Assembly: GCA_034401795.1 (NCBI GenBank)
Contig: CM067359.1
Span: 139,106,816 to 139,170,815, forward strand
Direction of reading: 5' to 3'
DNA: 64,000 bases
DNA from: Chaetoderma sp. LZ-2023a
Taxonomy: Eukaryota; Mollusca; Caudofoveata; Chaetodermatida; Chaetodermatidae
Positions within the stretch are counted from its first letter, which is position 1. Each line of letters starts with the position of its first letter. Position numbers and translations under genes: made by a program. The notes under the pieces are model-generated. The model made no database searches, was not told the DNA's origin, and worked only from the letters and a program-made list of their open reading frames with translations. Shown piece by piece: positions 54,801-62,670 of this stretch.

Positions 54801-57800
54801 TGGAGATGTTGTTGCCTATGGCAGCAGCAGCTTAAAGAAGAATTAGTTTCAAAATACTCAACAGCTTTTCTGGATAGTTGTCTTGAGATAAGTCACTGGA
54901 ATTAAAATGGGCAGAGGGTTTAACTTGGGTAACGACGCATGTAGGTTTTATTAGCGTTGAAGATTATACTGATCGGATATTGCAGCAAGGGTATGGCGAA
55001 AAACAATTGCCTACCTAAGATATATTCCTCAATATTATAAGGAGTTTTCAAAATATGGAAATATTACTTTTAGGTGAACGTGAGCGTGTACACTGCCCAC
55101 GTGATCTATGGCTGGGGCGATCCTGACAGCCCTATCTTCACATCCACTAAACATGAGTTAGTAACGTGCTCGTATAATGGATACGGAAATATTGAGACAA
55201 GTGTCCATCAAATACAGGAATTGTAAGTATGAGTCAATTAGCGATGGCTTGGCAACGGTGGCCTTGACAAAACCTTTAATACAATAAGTATGTTTTATGA
55301 TAAATTCTGGCGTCAATGTAACTTGACTTCACAAAAATCTCGATAACGTGCTTGTCTTAAACAATGGCTATCATCCTGGTATAGTTTGGCCACCTACCAA
55401 ATACAATCACAATCTTTGTACTAATCAGAGCGCTTCATCTCAAATTCAAATTGAAACGAGGTATTTGATTGGCCAGAGGGGTTGGTGTATGATGTTAATA
55501 TATGGAAGGTGTTTGCTTGCTCGGATAAACACACGCATTAGCCTTTGATGACCATACTGCGTCTGGCTGAATGTTTTATCAGAAATTCTGTAATTTGTAT
55601 TTATTAAACGCAGAACCAGTTTAGTAGGCGGACATAGTTTAAAACATCAATATGATGACCATAAGGTGATGTTTTATCACCTGTACTCTTCACTTGCTAC
55701 CTCACTGCAGCTCTCATCTGTGCGAGAACACTACACGATCAAACCCTCCAATCGCCATGAAAGCTATGCCACTAGAGGTGGAGTATGCGGATGATGTTGA
55801 CTTTATCGACGAGTGAAAAAATGCTCTTGACGCACTACTTACAATACTGCAGAGCGGCTCAGGGCTGCAAACCTCTCCGTGAATGAAGCCAAAACGAGTT
55901 CGCTCACGTGTTCCTACCAGACACCACAGAAATGAATGATGACGCAACCCCATCCCCACCCCTCTTGGGGTGTTGGGGTGTGGGAGAAGGAGCATTGGGA
56001 GGTTGGAGAAGCGCAGTCTTGGGTTACCTTCGCTGCAGCTCTACCGACATTGGAACTCGCCGTGCAACGGGAAATATCGCGTTCCCGTCCTTTTGGAAGG
56101 TGTGGATTCGTGGCTCTAAAAGCCCCATGAAAGTTAAGATGCAACTATATGATGCTACATGCATTTGCATAATGCTATACAATTGCAACGGCTTGGCAGT
56201 TCCAAGACCCTCTTGAACAAACTTGATGCATGCCCCCACAAATATCTGGGAACCATTACAAATCATCGCTGATCAGTCTAATATCAAATGTAGCACTTTA
56301 CAAACTAACGCAGAGCCACAATCTGAGTGTAGCGAAACAGCGATGGTTTCGAATGCCAGATAATACCCCTGGACAAAAAAGCACTATAATTTGCCAACGG
56401 GTATCAGGAACGCAAAAGATGCCACAACATCAACTTGTTAAATGTTTTGCGATCAAAGAAGGTAACCTAGGACTACCAAAGACGACGACGAACTTAAGGG
56501 AGTGCATGACGCTTGCGGTGGACAAGATAGCTGCAGAACAGTCACTCGTCATCGGTTAAGATACTATTAGTCACAAATAGATTTCAAATTGTAAACAGAC
56601 GGGCACTTAGCTTGTCTTGAGTGCGCCCATCAGATTTTTAATTAATGACTGCTGCTGCAATTTGATGACTTAAATATAAATTTTAAATGAGAAGAAAGTG
56701 CAGAAGACAATCATCCTCATGAAGGTTAGTAGGCATTGTTAAATGTTCATTAATCACAGTCTGTCATTTTCTGACGTCAACGCTACTTGCTTCGTGAGAT
56801 CACAATAATTGGAACATTGGTTAACACTGTATGCTTGCTGAATTTTGTACATACAACATGTTCCAGGCGATATAACTTGACTGGAAGAATATTTTGAAGA
56901 CAACAGCGACTTACAGTCCAATTGTTTTAAAAATATTCTTTAGATCCAGAATTATTGCCTGTGGCTTGCAGCAGTCGGAAAGAACGACAGAGCAGAAGAC
57001 CTGAAGAAAATCACTAAGTTCAGGAGACAGCTATGAAGTTTAACGTCGCCATCAGCATCATGATACATGGTATTTTCTGATTCAAGGTCACTTTTCACAT
57101 GTTTGACAGAATATTTAGTGATAGAATAGGAACAACGGAGACTGTACTGGTGTTATTATGCTTTACCGTAACAAGAACGCTGAAGCATGCAACGTCTCGC
57201 CTATCATGGCCAACGAATACTCAAACTCAGTGTCTAACAGGCGACTTTCTTACCAGTTACTATTAGAACAATACTATTAGATTTGAGTGTGTTGTAATCT
57301 CAAGGAATTTTGCTTAGGCCATCTAAATACATTCATTGTTCAACACACTAAATAAACTTGTTGAATATTTCTGCATTGCAATAAAACATATACGGACAAA
57401 TGCATTTCAATATGCCTATAAATATCAACTGAAAAACTTATCGAGTATATTATCTTATAATGTACATTACTTTTCCAGTCCATTGGCACCAGTCGAGCGT
57501 GCTTATTACCTTGGTAACCGGACAGTATTACCCGTCACCTTGTCCGTCATCAATATACTAGACCAGATTATAGATGGACGGGACATCATCGTAGGCCGGA
57601 CAATCAGACTTAGAGCTACTGTAGATGGTAAGCAATACACGATAGAAAATTACAAATTATTGATTGGTTTAAGACAAATATTCAAAATCAATTTCATTCA
57701 TATGCTAGTATGCTACGGTATGCTAGGGAATGTAACCAAATTAAATTTTAATCTCTTCAATAGCGGGATCCATTTCTAGCTATGCCCGCCGATATTTTAC

Positions 57801-60800
57801 AAATGTCACGATTTGAATACCAGAATTCGCAGAATCTACCGTGATTTCAAGGCAACTATACAAGTAAGCTGTTTGATATTTTAACACTAGTTTGACTGTT
57901 GGATGTTGTTGCACATGACAACAGCTTTCGATCAAACTAGTTTCAAAATATTCAACAGAATGTTGTTAAATTGTAAATTCATCAGACATTCAATTTGTTG
58001 ATTTTACTAATGAACTTTTCGTCTTAGTGACTGAGCTGCGTCATTTTGATTGCGACGTCAGCTAACGTATTTGAATATGTCAGATGTACTTGAGTGGCAG
58101 ATTTGATCCCTCCATTATACAGATGTCGCATGTGTAAACGTGTTTTCTGGAGCATCACATCGCATCATTTCATTGGCGTTATACCCAGTACTCCAGATCG
58201 ACTAACGATATATCGATATATCGTGTCGTCGTCTATCTATTATATATCGTGATTTCTCTATAATCCATATCGTATAAGGCAATATTATCGTATTAATAGC
58301 CTATATATCATGCTTTTAATTTCATTGCAGCCAATTTCAACCAAACAGTTAAAGCCGTGAGTTGCTCTGCGCAGAACAGTGCTGGTGTTAATCACGCGGT
58401 GCTCCGTGGAGGGTAAGGAATAATGATAATACTGTCAAGCCTGTCTATAGCGACCACCTTATGGCGCGTCAAGAGGCAGTCCCTAAAGACAAGTTGTCTC
58501 TTCATAAAAGTAATTCCCTATCGATATAGTGCCTGCTGCTAAGAGGCACAGGGCGGTGGTTGTATACGAGGTGGTCATCAGATTTATGAAATCTACATCT
58601 TTTGGACACAGAATACAAGTGGCCTTACATGCAGGTTGGCAACCTGGGTTTTTCGACACCACCCCCATTACACCACTTATGCAGGCATATTAGGCCTACA
58701 TCTGCTGCTGAGAGATGGATAGACAGAACCTACAATGGCGTCACGTTGGTAGGTGGGACGGTGATGGTGAGGAGTGGGTGGGAGATCGTTCGACCCACTT
58801 TTCGCACTCATGCCACACTGGACATCAAATTGTGGACGATTGCTTACCAAAGCATCTAATTTTCTAAAGATTTTCGTGAGTAAGATTGACCCAGAAAAGC
58901 TGCAACTCAATTGTAGCTCCGTCGTCACACCCAACACTATACAATACATGATACAGTTGATAAATTGTCAGTGAAAATGTGGGACGGCTGCTAATTAAAT
59001 TGCTACATAATTGATACGGCCAGACAAAGTTATATGTATGGTCCTGTTCCCTACATGCCTGCAACAATAGCTGCGACCTACCAGCCCTAAAGATGTTGCT
59101 AACTCAATATTTCTAGCAAAAAAATTTCGAATGCTGGATTTAATGAATTCTCGTGGTATCATATTTGCTACCTTAAAGGTGAATATTCACACCATAATGC
59201 TTTAAAATAAATTGTTAAAATTATATGCTTTTAGAGGCTTAAACTGTGTGCTTTGTTGTAATGAAACGAAATAAATCTTAGCATATGATGATTTCTTTAC
59301 GTCTAAATTAATAGAATTTTTATGTTGTCAAATTGAGTTAGAGGCAAGAGTCCCTAACTCAAATTCACAACTAAACCTACGAAATTTATTTATATGGAAT
59401 GAAATCATATGTTAGGATTTATTTCGTTTCGTTATATTGAGTTATCCAATTTAAGCCTCTAAGTCTATACAATTTCAACAATTTATTTTTTTAATTTTTA
59501 ATTTAATTAATTTGATACATATTTCTCAAACATACTATAAAGACACTAAGCCCACGCACAAAAAATTAATTTCTAGTTACCTGAATTTTTGGGAGCATGT
59601 AATAGGAAACATACCATTTTGTATGGCCTCAGTAATCCTACTCTTAAATAAGACATTAATATGTATTGCTTTATGTACAACTTAACCAAGTAGTTGAATA
59701 TTTTGAAACTAATTTGACTGTAAGACCACGACATTCAAATTATCTTCAGAGTAGTCAACATAATATATTTAGATTCAATTTACTTAATGTAAATTCACCT
59801 AATATATACAATTCATATAGTTACTGTCAGGTCATTTCATCACGAACTTGCAACATTTGATTATGGCGTTCGGCCTCAAATCCAAGCATATCCCTGCAGA
59901 ATGGGCGAAAGGCATATTGCCATTATATAAAAACAAGGGCTTATTATCGGATCCGGATAACTACAGGGGATTACACTTCTTTTCACCACAGTTATAAACA
60001 ATCGACTAACTGAATATGTAGATAGGGTTTTCGTGCTGGATATTCCACAGCCGACCATATTTTTGCGTTAAAGGCCATAATTGATTTATACTTATCGAAA
60101 CGAAAACGTCTATACTGCACTTTTGTAGACTATAAAAAGGCCTTTGATACCGTAAACAGAACCTTCCTATGACTGAAGCTGTTGGACAATAATAGTAATG
60201 GAAAATTGTTTTTACTAGTATGTAACATGTACAATCAGGTATATCATGTATCACAAATCCTGGAAATAGTCAATTATCTGATTTCTTTCGAAAGGTGTAA
60301 GACAAGGTAAAAATGTGTCTACTTTTTGCCGTATTCCTAATTGATTTAGAGAAAACGATCGCCCCATCCTATAATGACCTGCCCTATGTTTCACAATTAT
60401 CCGATACTACTTTCCAGGATGACCCCGCATTCTATTTAAAGCTTTACGCGGATGACACGATCATAATGTCAGAAACGCCACAGGAATTGCAGAGAGAATT
60501 AAATGGTCTGAGTACTACAATATCTGAAAATTGTCTCTAAATGTTTTAAAAAACAAATGCATCATTTTTTCTAGGGGCACGGTCCGAGAGTGCCTAAATT
60601 CACACTTGATAATGCGGATGTAGAGATCCTCTCTGAATACCTATATTTGGGAGTTAAATTCGCTTATAATGGGACATTCACCAGAGCTATTAAGCACTTA
60701 TACGATAAATCCAGCAGAGCAACGTGTGCCTTGCTCGCAAAAGCCAAAGCTCTCCATTTACCAATTGACCTACAAGTGAACCTTTTTGAACATATGATTA

Positions 60801-62451
60801 TACCGATTTTACTATATGGGTCTGAAGTATGGGGTTTCTGAAATATCGCACTGATGGAAAAATTACAGAAAAGATTTTGTAGAATTCTTCTGGGCGTAAA
60901 AACGTCAGCACATACAGTAATGGTCTATGAGAGCTTGGTCAATTGCCCCTTACAATAAAAATTTATATAAAAATTATAACATACTGGGTGAAAAATGTTA
61001 GTGGGAAAGACGGTAAATAGCAACAAGACTGTATAAGCTATTGTATACCATTTCCAGTACTGATGCGTTTAAGTGGCCCTGGATTAGCCATATAAAACAA
61101 GGCTGGAAAATGCAGGTCTTTCATTCGTATGGCGCAGCCAAAATCCTGGTCAATTAGACTGGCTAAGATTAAGCATAAAACAGCAGCTCTCTGGCGAATA
61201 TATTCAGAAATGGTGGGGAAATTTTAAATAGCAGCACATTTACTAACTATAGGATTTTCAAGGAAAATTTATAATTTGAAATTTATTTAATCATTCCCTC
61301 AAATTTTCAAGGATACTTTGCAAATTCAGAATGAGTAACCACAGGCTACCTGTAGAACTCGGAAAATATGAAAATCCTCTACCTCGAAACGAGCGAGTGT
61401 GCACAATATGTGCTCAGAACGGCATAGGTGGCTATCGATAAATATTATAGATTACGCTCAAATACCCTTAAGATGAACCAACTTATCAATGTTCGCAACA
61501 GATCAAAATTACTCTGTAAATTTGTAGCTGCAGCAATGCTGTTAACTGATCTCAGTTCTACTCATCAGCTGAGCTGGGATTTGGCTCAAACCTCACTTCT
61601 GTTCACATTCTGTGCCGAGTGACATTATTGGCCCAGTCACCCTGTTGCCTTTGTCGGTCTTGTACCATGACGACGTGTTGTGTGGGGACTTGCTCTCACA
61701 ACATACATACGAAACCATGAAGTCATTGCCAAAGACAAGCTATGCTAACTGCTTGGGGGACGAGCCATCTCCTATGACACTGTTCAACCATGTGAGGTCT
61801 CGTTTCTCACATCATGTAAGTGCTCTTACTCTACCTTAGCGTGATGATGCGAGATCCCACGTTATTAGTTGTCCGACTATTTTAGCATCAAATTCCAAGG
61901 TTTGCATAAACCAATCAATTTCTTAAGGAAAATGGTTGGCTTTTATAGTCCGACTAAGTTGACGGACTAGGTCTCCGACCATATCTGCACAGTCCGTAAT
62001 GGTTCATTAATATGGCTATGATCATCGCACAAGTTCAAATGCACATGAAAATACTACACTGATAAAGCAGGTTACTGAGCCGTTACTGGGCCAATACCTA
62101 GCGGTATTGACCCAGTACTGGCCTAGTAACCCACGCTACATCCCATATCTCATGCAAATTACTCTGTGTATCAGTACACGAGAACATTAAGCAGAAACCG
62201 CCTAAAATAGATTATATTTTCCGGGCGCTAACCACAGATATGCATGATATGAAGTTGTTTATGTAATGAATTGTACTTAAATGTTTACACATCATAGGTG
62301 TGGCGATGGACTAATCTTCAGCAAGGATAGTGGATTTACGACTGAAGGCGTCAATGTATACAGTCCGTACTTCAAGACATTCAAGCTAAAGGGAGCAAGT
62401 GATCTCAAGTTCAACTGCACCTTTATCGTCTGTTCTGGGAACTGTGACGGG
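30771..62451 (+). CDS. Secreted ZP-domain protein, seven exons visible, 3' end outside window
   Basis: Inferred join: 30771-30816 (ATG at 30778), 52396-52417, 53347-53540, 55074-55222, 57479-57627, 58331-58412, 62298-62451. The phases fit throughout and give 263 codons, ending phase 0 at donor GGG|GTGAGT. The protein starts with a signal peptide, then a ZP-N-like part with Cys in PTCPP, AYCKNG, NQCQFF and VTCSYN. ZP-C follows, with VSCSAQN, LRGGCGDG, FNCTFIVC and SGNCDG. ZP modules polymerise extracellularly in egg coats, tectorial and cuticular matrices. The CGDG...GFTT...SGNCDG spacing recalls molluscan vitelline-envelope ZP proteins (recollection, not a search). The rest of ZP-C, the cleavage site and any membrane anchor must lie beyond 64 kb. 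The last five exons are well supported; linkage of the first two is inference. Confidence 0.75.
31525..32830. repeat. Tandem array, ~147-bp monomer, about nine copies
   Basis: Each unit contains TGAAAATTGGTTTCC, GATAACTCCGTTACCG, TCGGATCGC, TGAAACTTCATAG, GTCTGGGGAAGAAACC and AAATCCAAGATGGCCGCC. AAGATGGCCGCC and GGTGGCCATCTT form an inverted pair in every unit. The units are diverged, which indicates an old array. Confidence 0.9.
33575..33935 (+). mobile_element. MITE-A copy
   Basis: TATAATGGATGAATCCAGTTT left end, core 33695-33778 with GGTATATGGCAGCAACAG, CRE arm TTGATTATGACGTCATG. Confidence 0.75.
33936..35989. other. Unassigned intronic DNA
   Basis: No exon or element that I can support, apart from an ACTGGTCCGATTTCGC repeat fragment near 35455. 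Confidence 0.4.
35990..36330 (-). mobile_element. MITE-A copy
   Basis: GGGCTGACGTCACAACAC arm, one core arm (AATATTTTGTAAATAGTTTG) and a short right arm, then GCTGGAGCTTAGCTAG and GGGCGGGGCATAGTTAG. Confidence 0.7.
37179..38699 (+). mobile_element. Tc1-like (DD34E) transposon, ~1.5 kb
   Basis: Imperfect terminal inverted repeats: TATACTGAGCCAAAAAGGTT at the left and AACTTTTTTGATTCAGTATA at the right, both starting at TA as expected for Tc1/mariner. One transposase gene lies inside in the same orientation. The element lies in the long first intron proposed for the ZP gene. Confidence 0.85.
37471..38448 (+). pseudogene. Tc1 transposase, one frame with two nonsense codons
   Basis: A single frame of 326 codons runs from ATG 37471 to TGA 38448. 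It is interrupted only by TAG at codon 11 (37501) and TAG at codon 126 (37846). N-terminal helix-turn-helix sequence includes RLAAGQRVRAVARHINVHAS. The catalytic triad is visible: first Asp in FSDESRF, second in FQQDNARPH, and Glu in SPIEHVW 35 residues after the second Asp (DD34E). WPARSPDRSPIEHVWD and MVWAGI are family signatures. There are no frameshifts, so this copy was inactivated fairly recently. The usual Tc1 transposase length is about 340 residues. Confidence 0.88.
38701..38850. repeat. Segment duplicated at 49424-49570
   Basis: AGCTATTTGCTATCT and similar ATGTACATGGC / GTATCTTC stretches recur at 49.4 kb in the same orientation. Here it begins directly after the Tc1 end; there it follows a LINE end. 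Confidence 0.5.
38945..39115. repeat. DIRS left inverted terminal repeat
   Basis: It reads ACTCACCATTCTGTTACTTC ... GACAGCTGGCTCTACGAC ... GAGTACCCGTCTACC, and matches the reverse complement of 45008-45180 with about a dozen differences. Confidence 0.85.
40055..41368 (+). pseudogene. DIRS gag-like ORF1, frame broken
   Basis: The N-terminal Cys cluster CFRCTPCNLDSRCSVC (near 40061-40108) is typical of DIRS ORF1. The frame is open to 40525. The middle continues in another frame (40620-40800). The last part (40805-41368) returns to the first frame. It ends in a Lys-rich, Gly/Lys tail (KKQKKQKGKAKAK, GGKGKGKGKSSKGGKK), probably for nucleic-acid binding. Two frameshifts are inferred. Confidence 0.7.
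41370..42585 (+). CDS. DIRS reverse transcriptase domain
   Basis: The open frame extends from 41256. RT motifs in order: FLVPKTSGGWRPVLNLRPLN, CVSIDLKDAYFHIPM (motif A Asp), LPFGLSTAPRVFT (motif B), LHTYIDDWLIKA (motif C, YIDD), then LGWKVNKEKSELTP and the QRFVFLG-like region. DIRS RT polymerises element cDNA. The frame is left at a run of C (42581-42597), where the RNase H continues in another frame. That could be a real shift or a homopolymer error. Confidence 0.85.
42595..43145 (+). pseudogene. DIRS RNase H domain, frame broken
   Basis: Motifs: LSVYTDASLEGWGA (first acidic residue), INLLEMMAVELAL (Glu), LIRSENSTVVSYINRQGGT (third acidic residue; Glu where Asp is usual), and LADALSR with its Asp after another frame change near 42840. 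It degrades the RNA strand during reverse transcription. The Asp-to-Glu change and the two frame changes suggest this copy is inactive. Confidence 0.75.
43400..44362 (+). pseudogene. DIRS tyrosine recombinase, two internal stops
   Basis: The N-terminal core-binding domain includes STFKSYNNKVNRFADWCEE and IADFLCELF. Catalytic residues are visible: Arg in SSARRRSEIPAL, His and Arg in AHDVRGIAAS, the AQWH position, and Tyr in FTDYYMRD. TAG at 44006 and TAG at 44126 interrupt one frame ending at 44362. The enzyme would insert circular cDNA without target duplication. Confidence 0.85.
44858..44962. repeat. DIRS internal complementary region
   Basis: ATCAGAAGTAACAGAATGG ... GATGGAG is complementary to the left end of the element. 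AATGCAGGAAATGTCAATTT ... CCATTCTGTTAC is complementary to the right end. It therefore joins both termini, as needed for rolling-circle-like completion of DIRS cDNA. Confidence 0.85.
45008..45180. repeat. DIRS right inverted terminal repeat
   Basis: Reverse complement of 38945-39115. The outer extension to about 45208 (GAAATTGACATTTCCTGC) is matched in the internal complementary region. Confidence 0.85.
45210..45335 (+). mobile_element. LINE RT scrap at the DIRS right border
   Basis: ACCTGCTACCTTACTGC, then ATGCCGCTAGAGATGGAATG, matches the MPLEVEYADD region of the LINE at 55.68-56.56 kb. Confidence 0.5.
45760..45910 (+). promoter_or_regulatory. Promoter-like segment: perfect heat-shock element, CCAAT boxes, CRE, TATA
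   Basis: 45774-45793 is four consecutive 5-bp units AGAAT GTTCT AGAAC GTTCG, a perfect nGAAnnTTCnnGAAnnTTCn heat-shock element. Inverted CCAAT boxes follow (TGATTGGCTG, GATGATTGGATGG), then a CRE (TGTGACGTCACG) and a TATA box (GAGTATAAAAGG, about 45876-45887). Order and spacing are those of an inducible hsp70-type or retroelement promoter firing to the right. No heat-shock protein frame follows. Confidence 0.7.
45965..46420 (-). CDS. Unidentified open frame with C-terminal membrane segment
   Basis: The 142-codon stretch starting MAWIEGVNNPSLAG can be extended upstream on the minus strand by about 25 codons without a Met. It ends in WGVYTLVFTAVGWLLVATG, a probable membrane helix, followed by a short basic tail RWKLKSYA. 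No family is recognised. It is read leftward towards the heat-shock promoter and opposite to it. It could be a transposon relic, a terminal exon or chance. Confidence 0.3.
   Translation of the reverse strand, partial: RAEESSRTPMAWIEGVNNPSLAGLSEANEDRKLIFTVLGTSASSEDAPCRVYLLWSKLERTYTINAARLKYHTRSGESSIKEHPASTSVDSHIQAVKASPQICVPNVDVNIHEQLSIPNYSRKWGVYTLVFTAVGWLLVATGTRWKLKSYA
46421..48299. other. Unassigned DNA with short minus-strand open frames
   Basis: Minus-strand stretches at 46655-46470, 47454-47095 and 47663-47445 (the last with MPRHSNRIRWECTSRPSPG) may be parts of one decayed gene with the 45965 frame. Small hairpins lie at 46486-46518 (CTCCCGC / GCGGGAG) and 47051-47074 (TCCGGGC / GCCCGGA). 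No family identified. Confidence 0.3.
48300..49420 (+). mobile_element. Decayed LINE, 3' part with RT and short-repeat tail
   Basis: VDDMDFIDGEKKPLDELLTIA is the RT motif-C region of this family. Then come KLDACHRK-type sequence in another frame and VAQQRWPIFGYVLRMQEET, AQRALEIALLGASKYKAR. The end is ATACATACATA. A 0.8-kb inverted copy lies at 63178-64000. Stops and frameshifts throughout. Confidence 0.75.
49728..51072. mobile_element. Element with GCTCACCTGG inverted ends and a ~153-bp internal tandem array
   Basis: TTAGCTCACCTGGCC at the left and CCCAGGTGAGAGCC at the right. Between them are about eight diverged units, each with CATTAACC.CTTGGACGATTT, GCTGGAAGGACC, GTATACAGAATTTTGATTGG, and GGCCATGTTGGATTTTCCG. 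Similar elements are common in mollusc genomes as I remember them. Confidence 0.8.
51170..51450. repeat. Dispersed repeat with GGTCAAGGTCAAAGG
   Basis: Related to 21360-21560. Confidence 0.35.
51530..51835 (+). mobile_element. MITE-A copy
   Basis: AATGGACCGTTACATTTTAG left end, CCCCGCCCATCTCTAGC, core 51573-51677 with GCTTCCTATGGCAGCAACAG, CRE arm with two TGACGTCA-like sites. Confidence 0.8.
52396..52417 (+). CDS. Candidate 22-nt microexon of the ZP gene
   Basis: A pyrimidine-rich acceptor (TGTGTTTTTCAG) and a strong donor (AT|GTAAGTA) bound 22 nt. Read in phase 0 it gives ASAFIIR plus one base. That base joins the two leading bases of the next ZP exon as TTG (Leu). With the signal exon this reads VFVIVSASA, an A-x-A type signal-peptidase site, followed by FIIRLVPTC. 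Both phases fit, which is unlikely to be accidental but is not proof. Confidence 0.45.
52438..53142. repeat. Degenerate CAC/ACC minisatellite inside the ZP gene
   Basis: About 700 bp of ACCACCAC / CACAACCAC units separate the microexon from the next ZP exon. Open frames on both strands (Thr/His or Val/Gly rich) are shadows. CA-rich runs can act as splicing enhancers (known), but that role here is conjecture. Confidence 0.85.
53145..53335 (+). mobile_element. MITE-A right part ending at a ZP exon
   Basis: AATCAGTTTCTAAGTATTACG remnant, GACTGACGTCAGC, TAATGACGTCAGATATTTG and terminus GGATCCTCCATTATA, just before the acceptor at 53346. Confidence 0.7.
53347..53540 (+). CDS. ZP-domain exon (start of ZP-N)
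   Basis: Acceptor ACTTCATAG, donor AAGAAG|GTACGT; 194 nt, two bases then 64 codons, ending phase 0. It encodes VPTCPPSTAPGS, then KLELQADV, AYCKNGNITFSS, ELDVVLSNPTGNQCQFFKK. The two cysteines in AYC and NQC and the alternating hydrophobic strands are typical of the beginning of a ZP-N module. A MITE-A arm ends about 12 bp before the acceptor. Confidence 0.8.
53690..53880. mobile_element. TTAA-type element with hairpin-core remnant
   Basis: ATTAACTCTTTCACTGATAAA, core TCGAATATTTTGAAAATAATG ... CAGTCAAATTATTTCC, then CTGTATGGTTGCCTTGAAA. Confidence 0.5.
54389..54473. mobile_element. Solo hairpin core, almost perfect
   Basis: TTGAATATTTTGAAACTAA and GACTGGATGTTGTTGCTG meet CAGCAACAACATCCAGTC and TTAGTTTCAAAATATTCAA. 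Preceded by ACAGGTAAGCTG as in MITE-A. Confidence 0.85.
54770..54862. mobile_element. Degraded hairpin core
   Basis: TTTGAAACTGATTTGACTTGG, GTTGCCTATGGCAGCAGC, GAATTAGTTTCAAAATACTC. Confidence 0.6.
55074..55222 (+). CDS. ZP-domain exon (ZP-N, second half)
   Basis: Acceptor ATTACTTTTAG, donor GAATT|GTAAGT; 149 nt, phase 0 to phase 2. It encodes VNVSVYTAHVIYGWGDPDSP, then ELVTCSYNGYGNIETSV. The TCSY.GYGN stretch corresponds to the last conserved Cys strand of ZP-N. An N-glycosylation sequon NVS is present. Confidence 0.82.
55680..56560 (+). mobile_element. Decayed LINE RT fragment
   Basis: VEYADDVDFIDE near 55780 (motif C), then NEAKTSSLT-type, KLDACPHKYLGTITNHR in another frame, KQRWFRMPDNTP and MPQHQLVKCFAIKEGN. 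Same family as 48300-49420. It lies in a ZP-gene intron, sense orientation. Confidence 0.75.
56877..56945. mobile_element. Degraded hairpin core
   Basis: GAAGAATATTTTGAAGACAAC ... CAGTCCAATTGTTTTAAAAA TATTC. Confidence 0.45.
57479..57627 (+). CDS. ZP-domain exon (linker and start of ZP-C)
   Basis: Acceptor TTACTTTTCCAG, donor GATG|GTAAGC; 149 nt, phase 2 to phase 1. It encodes PLAPVERAYYLGNRT, LPVTLSVINILDQ, then IIVGRTIRLRATVD. The 'VG..IRLRATVD' strand is characteristic of the first part of ZP-C in invertebrate ZP proteins. There is one N-glycosylation sequon (NRT). Confidence 0.82.
57765..58125 (+). mobile_element. MITE-A copy
   Basis: GGATCCATTTCTAGCTATGCC, core 57870-57958 with GTTGTTGCACATGACAACAG, GCGACGTCAGC and terminus GATCCCTCCATTATA. 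Confidence 0.8.
58195..58275. repeat. AT-rich palindromic cluster
   Basis: CGATATATCGATATATCG and ATATATCGTGATTT, about 55 bp before a ZP exon acceptor. Confidence 0.6.
58331..58412 (+). CDS. ZP-domain exon (ZP-C, first Cys strand)
   Basis: Acceptor TTCATTGCAG, donor GGAGG|GTAAGG; 82 nt, phase 1 to phase 2. It encodes ANFNQTVKAVSCSAQNSA then HAVLRG. This corresponds to the conserved D.N..L.L..C.A......Y.LI..GC segment of ZP-C. The sequon NQT is visible. Confidence 0.82.
58413..59160. other. Unassigned ZP-intron DNA
   Basis: Short frames without recognisable motifs. Confidence 0.4.
59165..59480. mobile_element. Inverted-repeat element, ~300 bp
   Basis: AGAGGCTTAAACTGTG, GAAACGAAATAAATCTTAGCA and ATGATGATTTC are answered by GAAATCATATG, TTAGGATTTATTTCGTTTCG and TTTAAGCCTCT. 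The left part is shared with 3120-3215. Confidence 0.65.
59685..59770. mobile_element. Hairpin-core fragment
   Basis: GTTGAATATTTTGAAACTAAT followed by a shortened right arm TTCAAATTATCTTCAGAGTAG. Confidence 0.55.
59855..61610 (+). mobile_element. LINE reverse transcriptase, broken frames
   Basis: IPAEWAKGILPLYKNKG, SDPDNYRG, FVDYKKAFDTVNR (motif A), VRQG region, LKLYADDTIIMSETPQELQ (motif C), YLYLGVKFAYNGTF and IIPILLYGSEVWGF follow in the order expected for a non-LTR RT and its C-terminal part. Many stops and frame changes show a relic. It differs from the 48-kb LINE family. Clade not determined. It lies in a ZP intron, sense orientation. Confidence 0.85.
62067..62133. repeat. 67-bp imperfect palindrome
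   Basis: GGTTACTGAGCC and TACTGGGCCAATACC pair with GGTATTGACCCAGTA and GGCCTAGTAACCC around TAGC. It lies about 165 bp before a ZP exon. Confidence 0.7.
62298..62451 (+). CDS. ZP-domain exon (ZP-C cysteine cluster)
   Basis: Acceptor ACATCATAG, donor GACGGG|GTGAGT; 154 nt, phase 2 to phase 0. It encodes CGDGLIFSKDSGFTTEG, then SPYFKTFKLKGASDLKFNC and TFIVCSGNCDG. The F.C....VC.G.CDG pattern is the ZP-C disulphide cluster. The following exon, expected to carry a last Cys and the C-terminal region, is not in the window. Confidence 0.85.
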
Positions 62452-62504
62452 GTGAGTTACGTGTGATGATCCACTGAAATACTACATCCACATAATATAA
62501 TTTA

Positions 62505-62670
62505 TCATTTCATGACGAAGTCAGACAAAACCGGCCTGTGCAGTGGTCTTGAGGAATGTAAATTTTCAGGCCAAGAGAAGGCTATTTTTGTAAATTTCGA
62601 AAATCGTCTGTTAATGGCCATTCAATGTTCGGATATTTTTTCTTACAAAATGAAGCTATTTAAGGGTTAA
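62505..62670. mobile_element. MITE-B copy downstream of the last ZP exon
   Basis: TTCATGACGAAGTCAGAC, CCGGCCTGTGCAGTGGTC, GCCAAGAGAAGGC and terminal TTTAAGGGTTAA. The hairpin centre is deleted. Confidence 0.65.
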
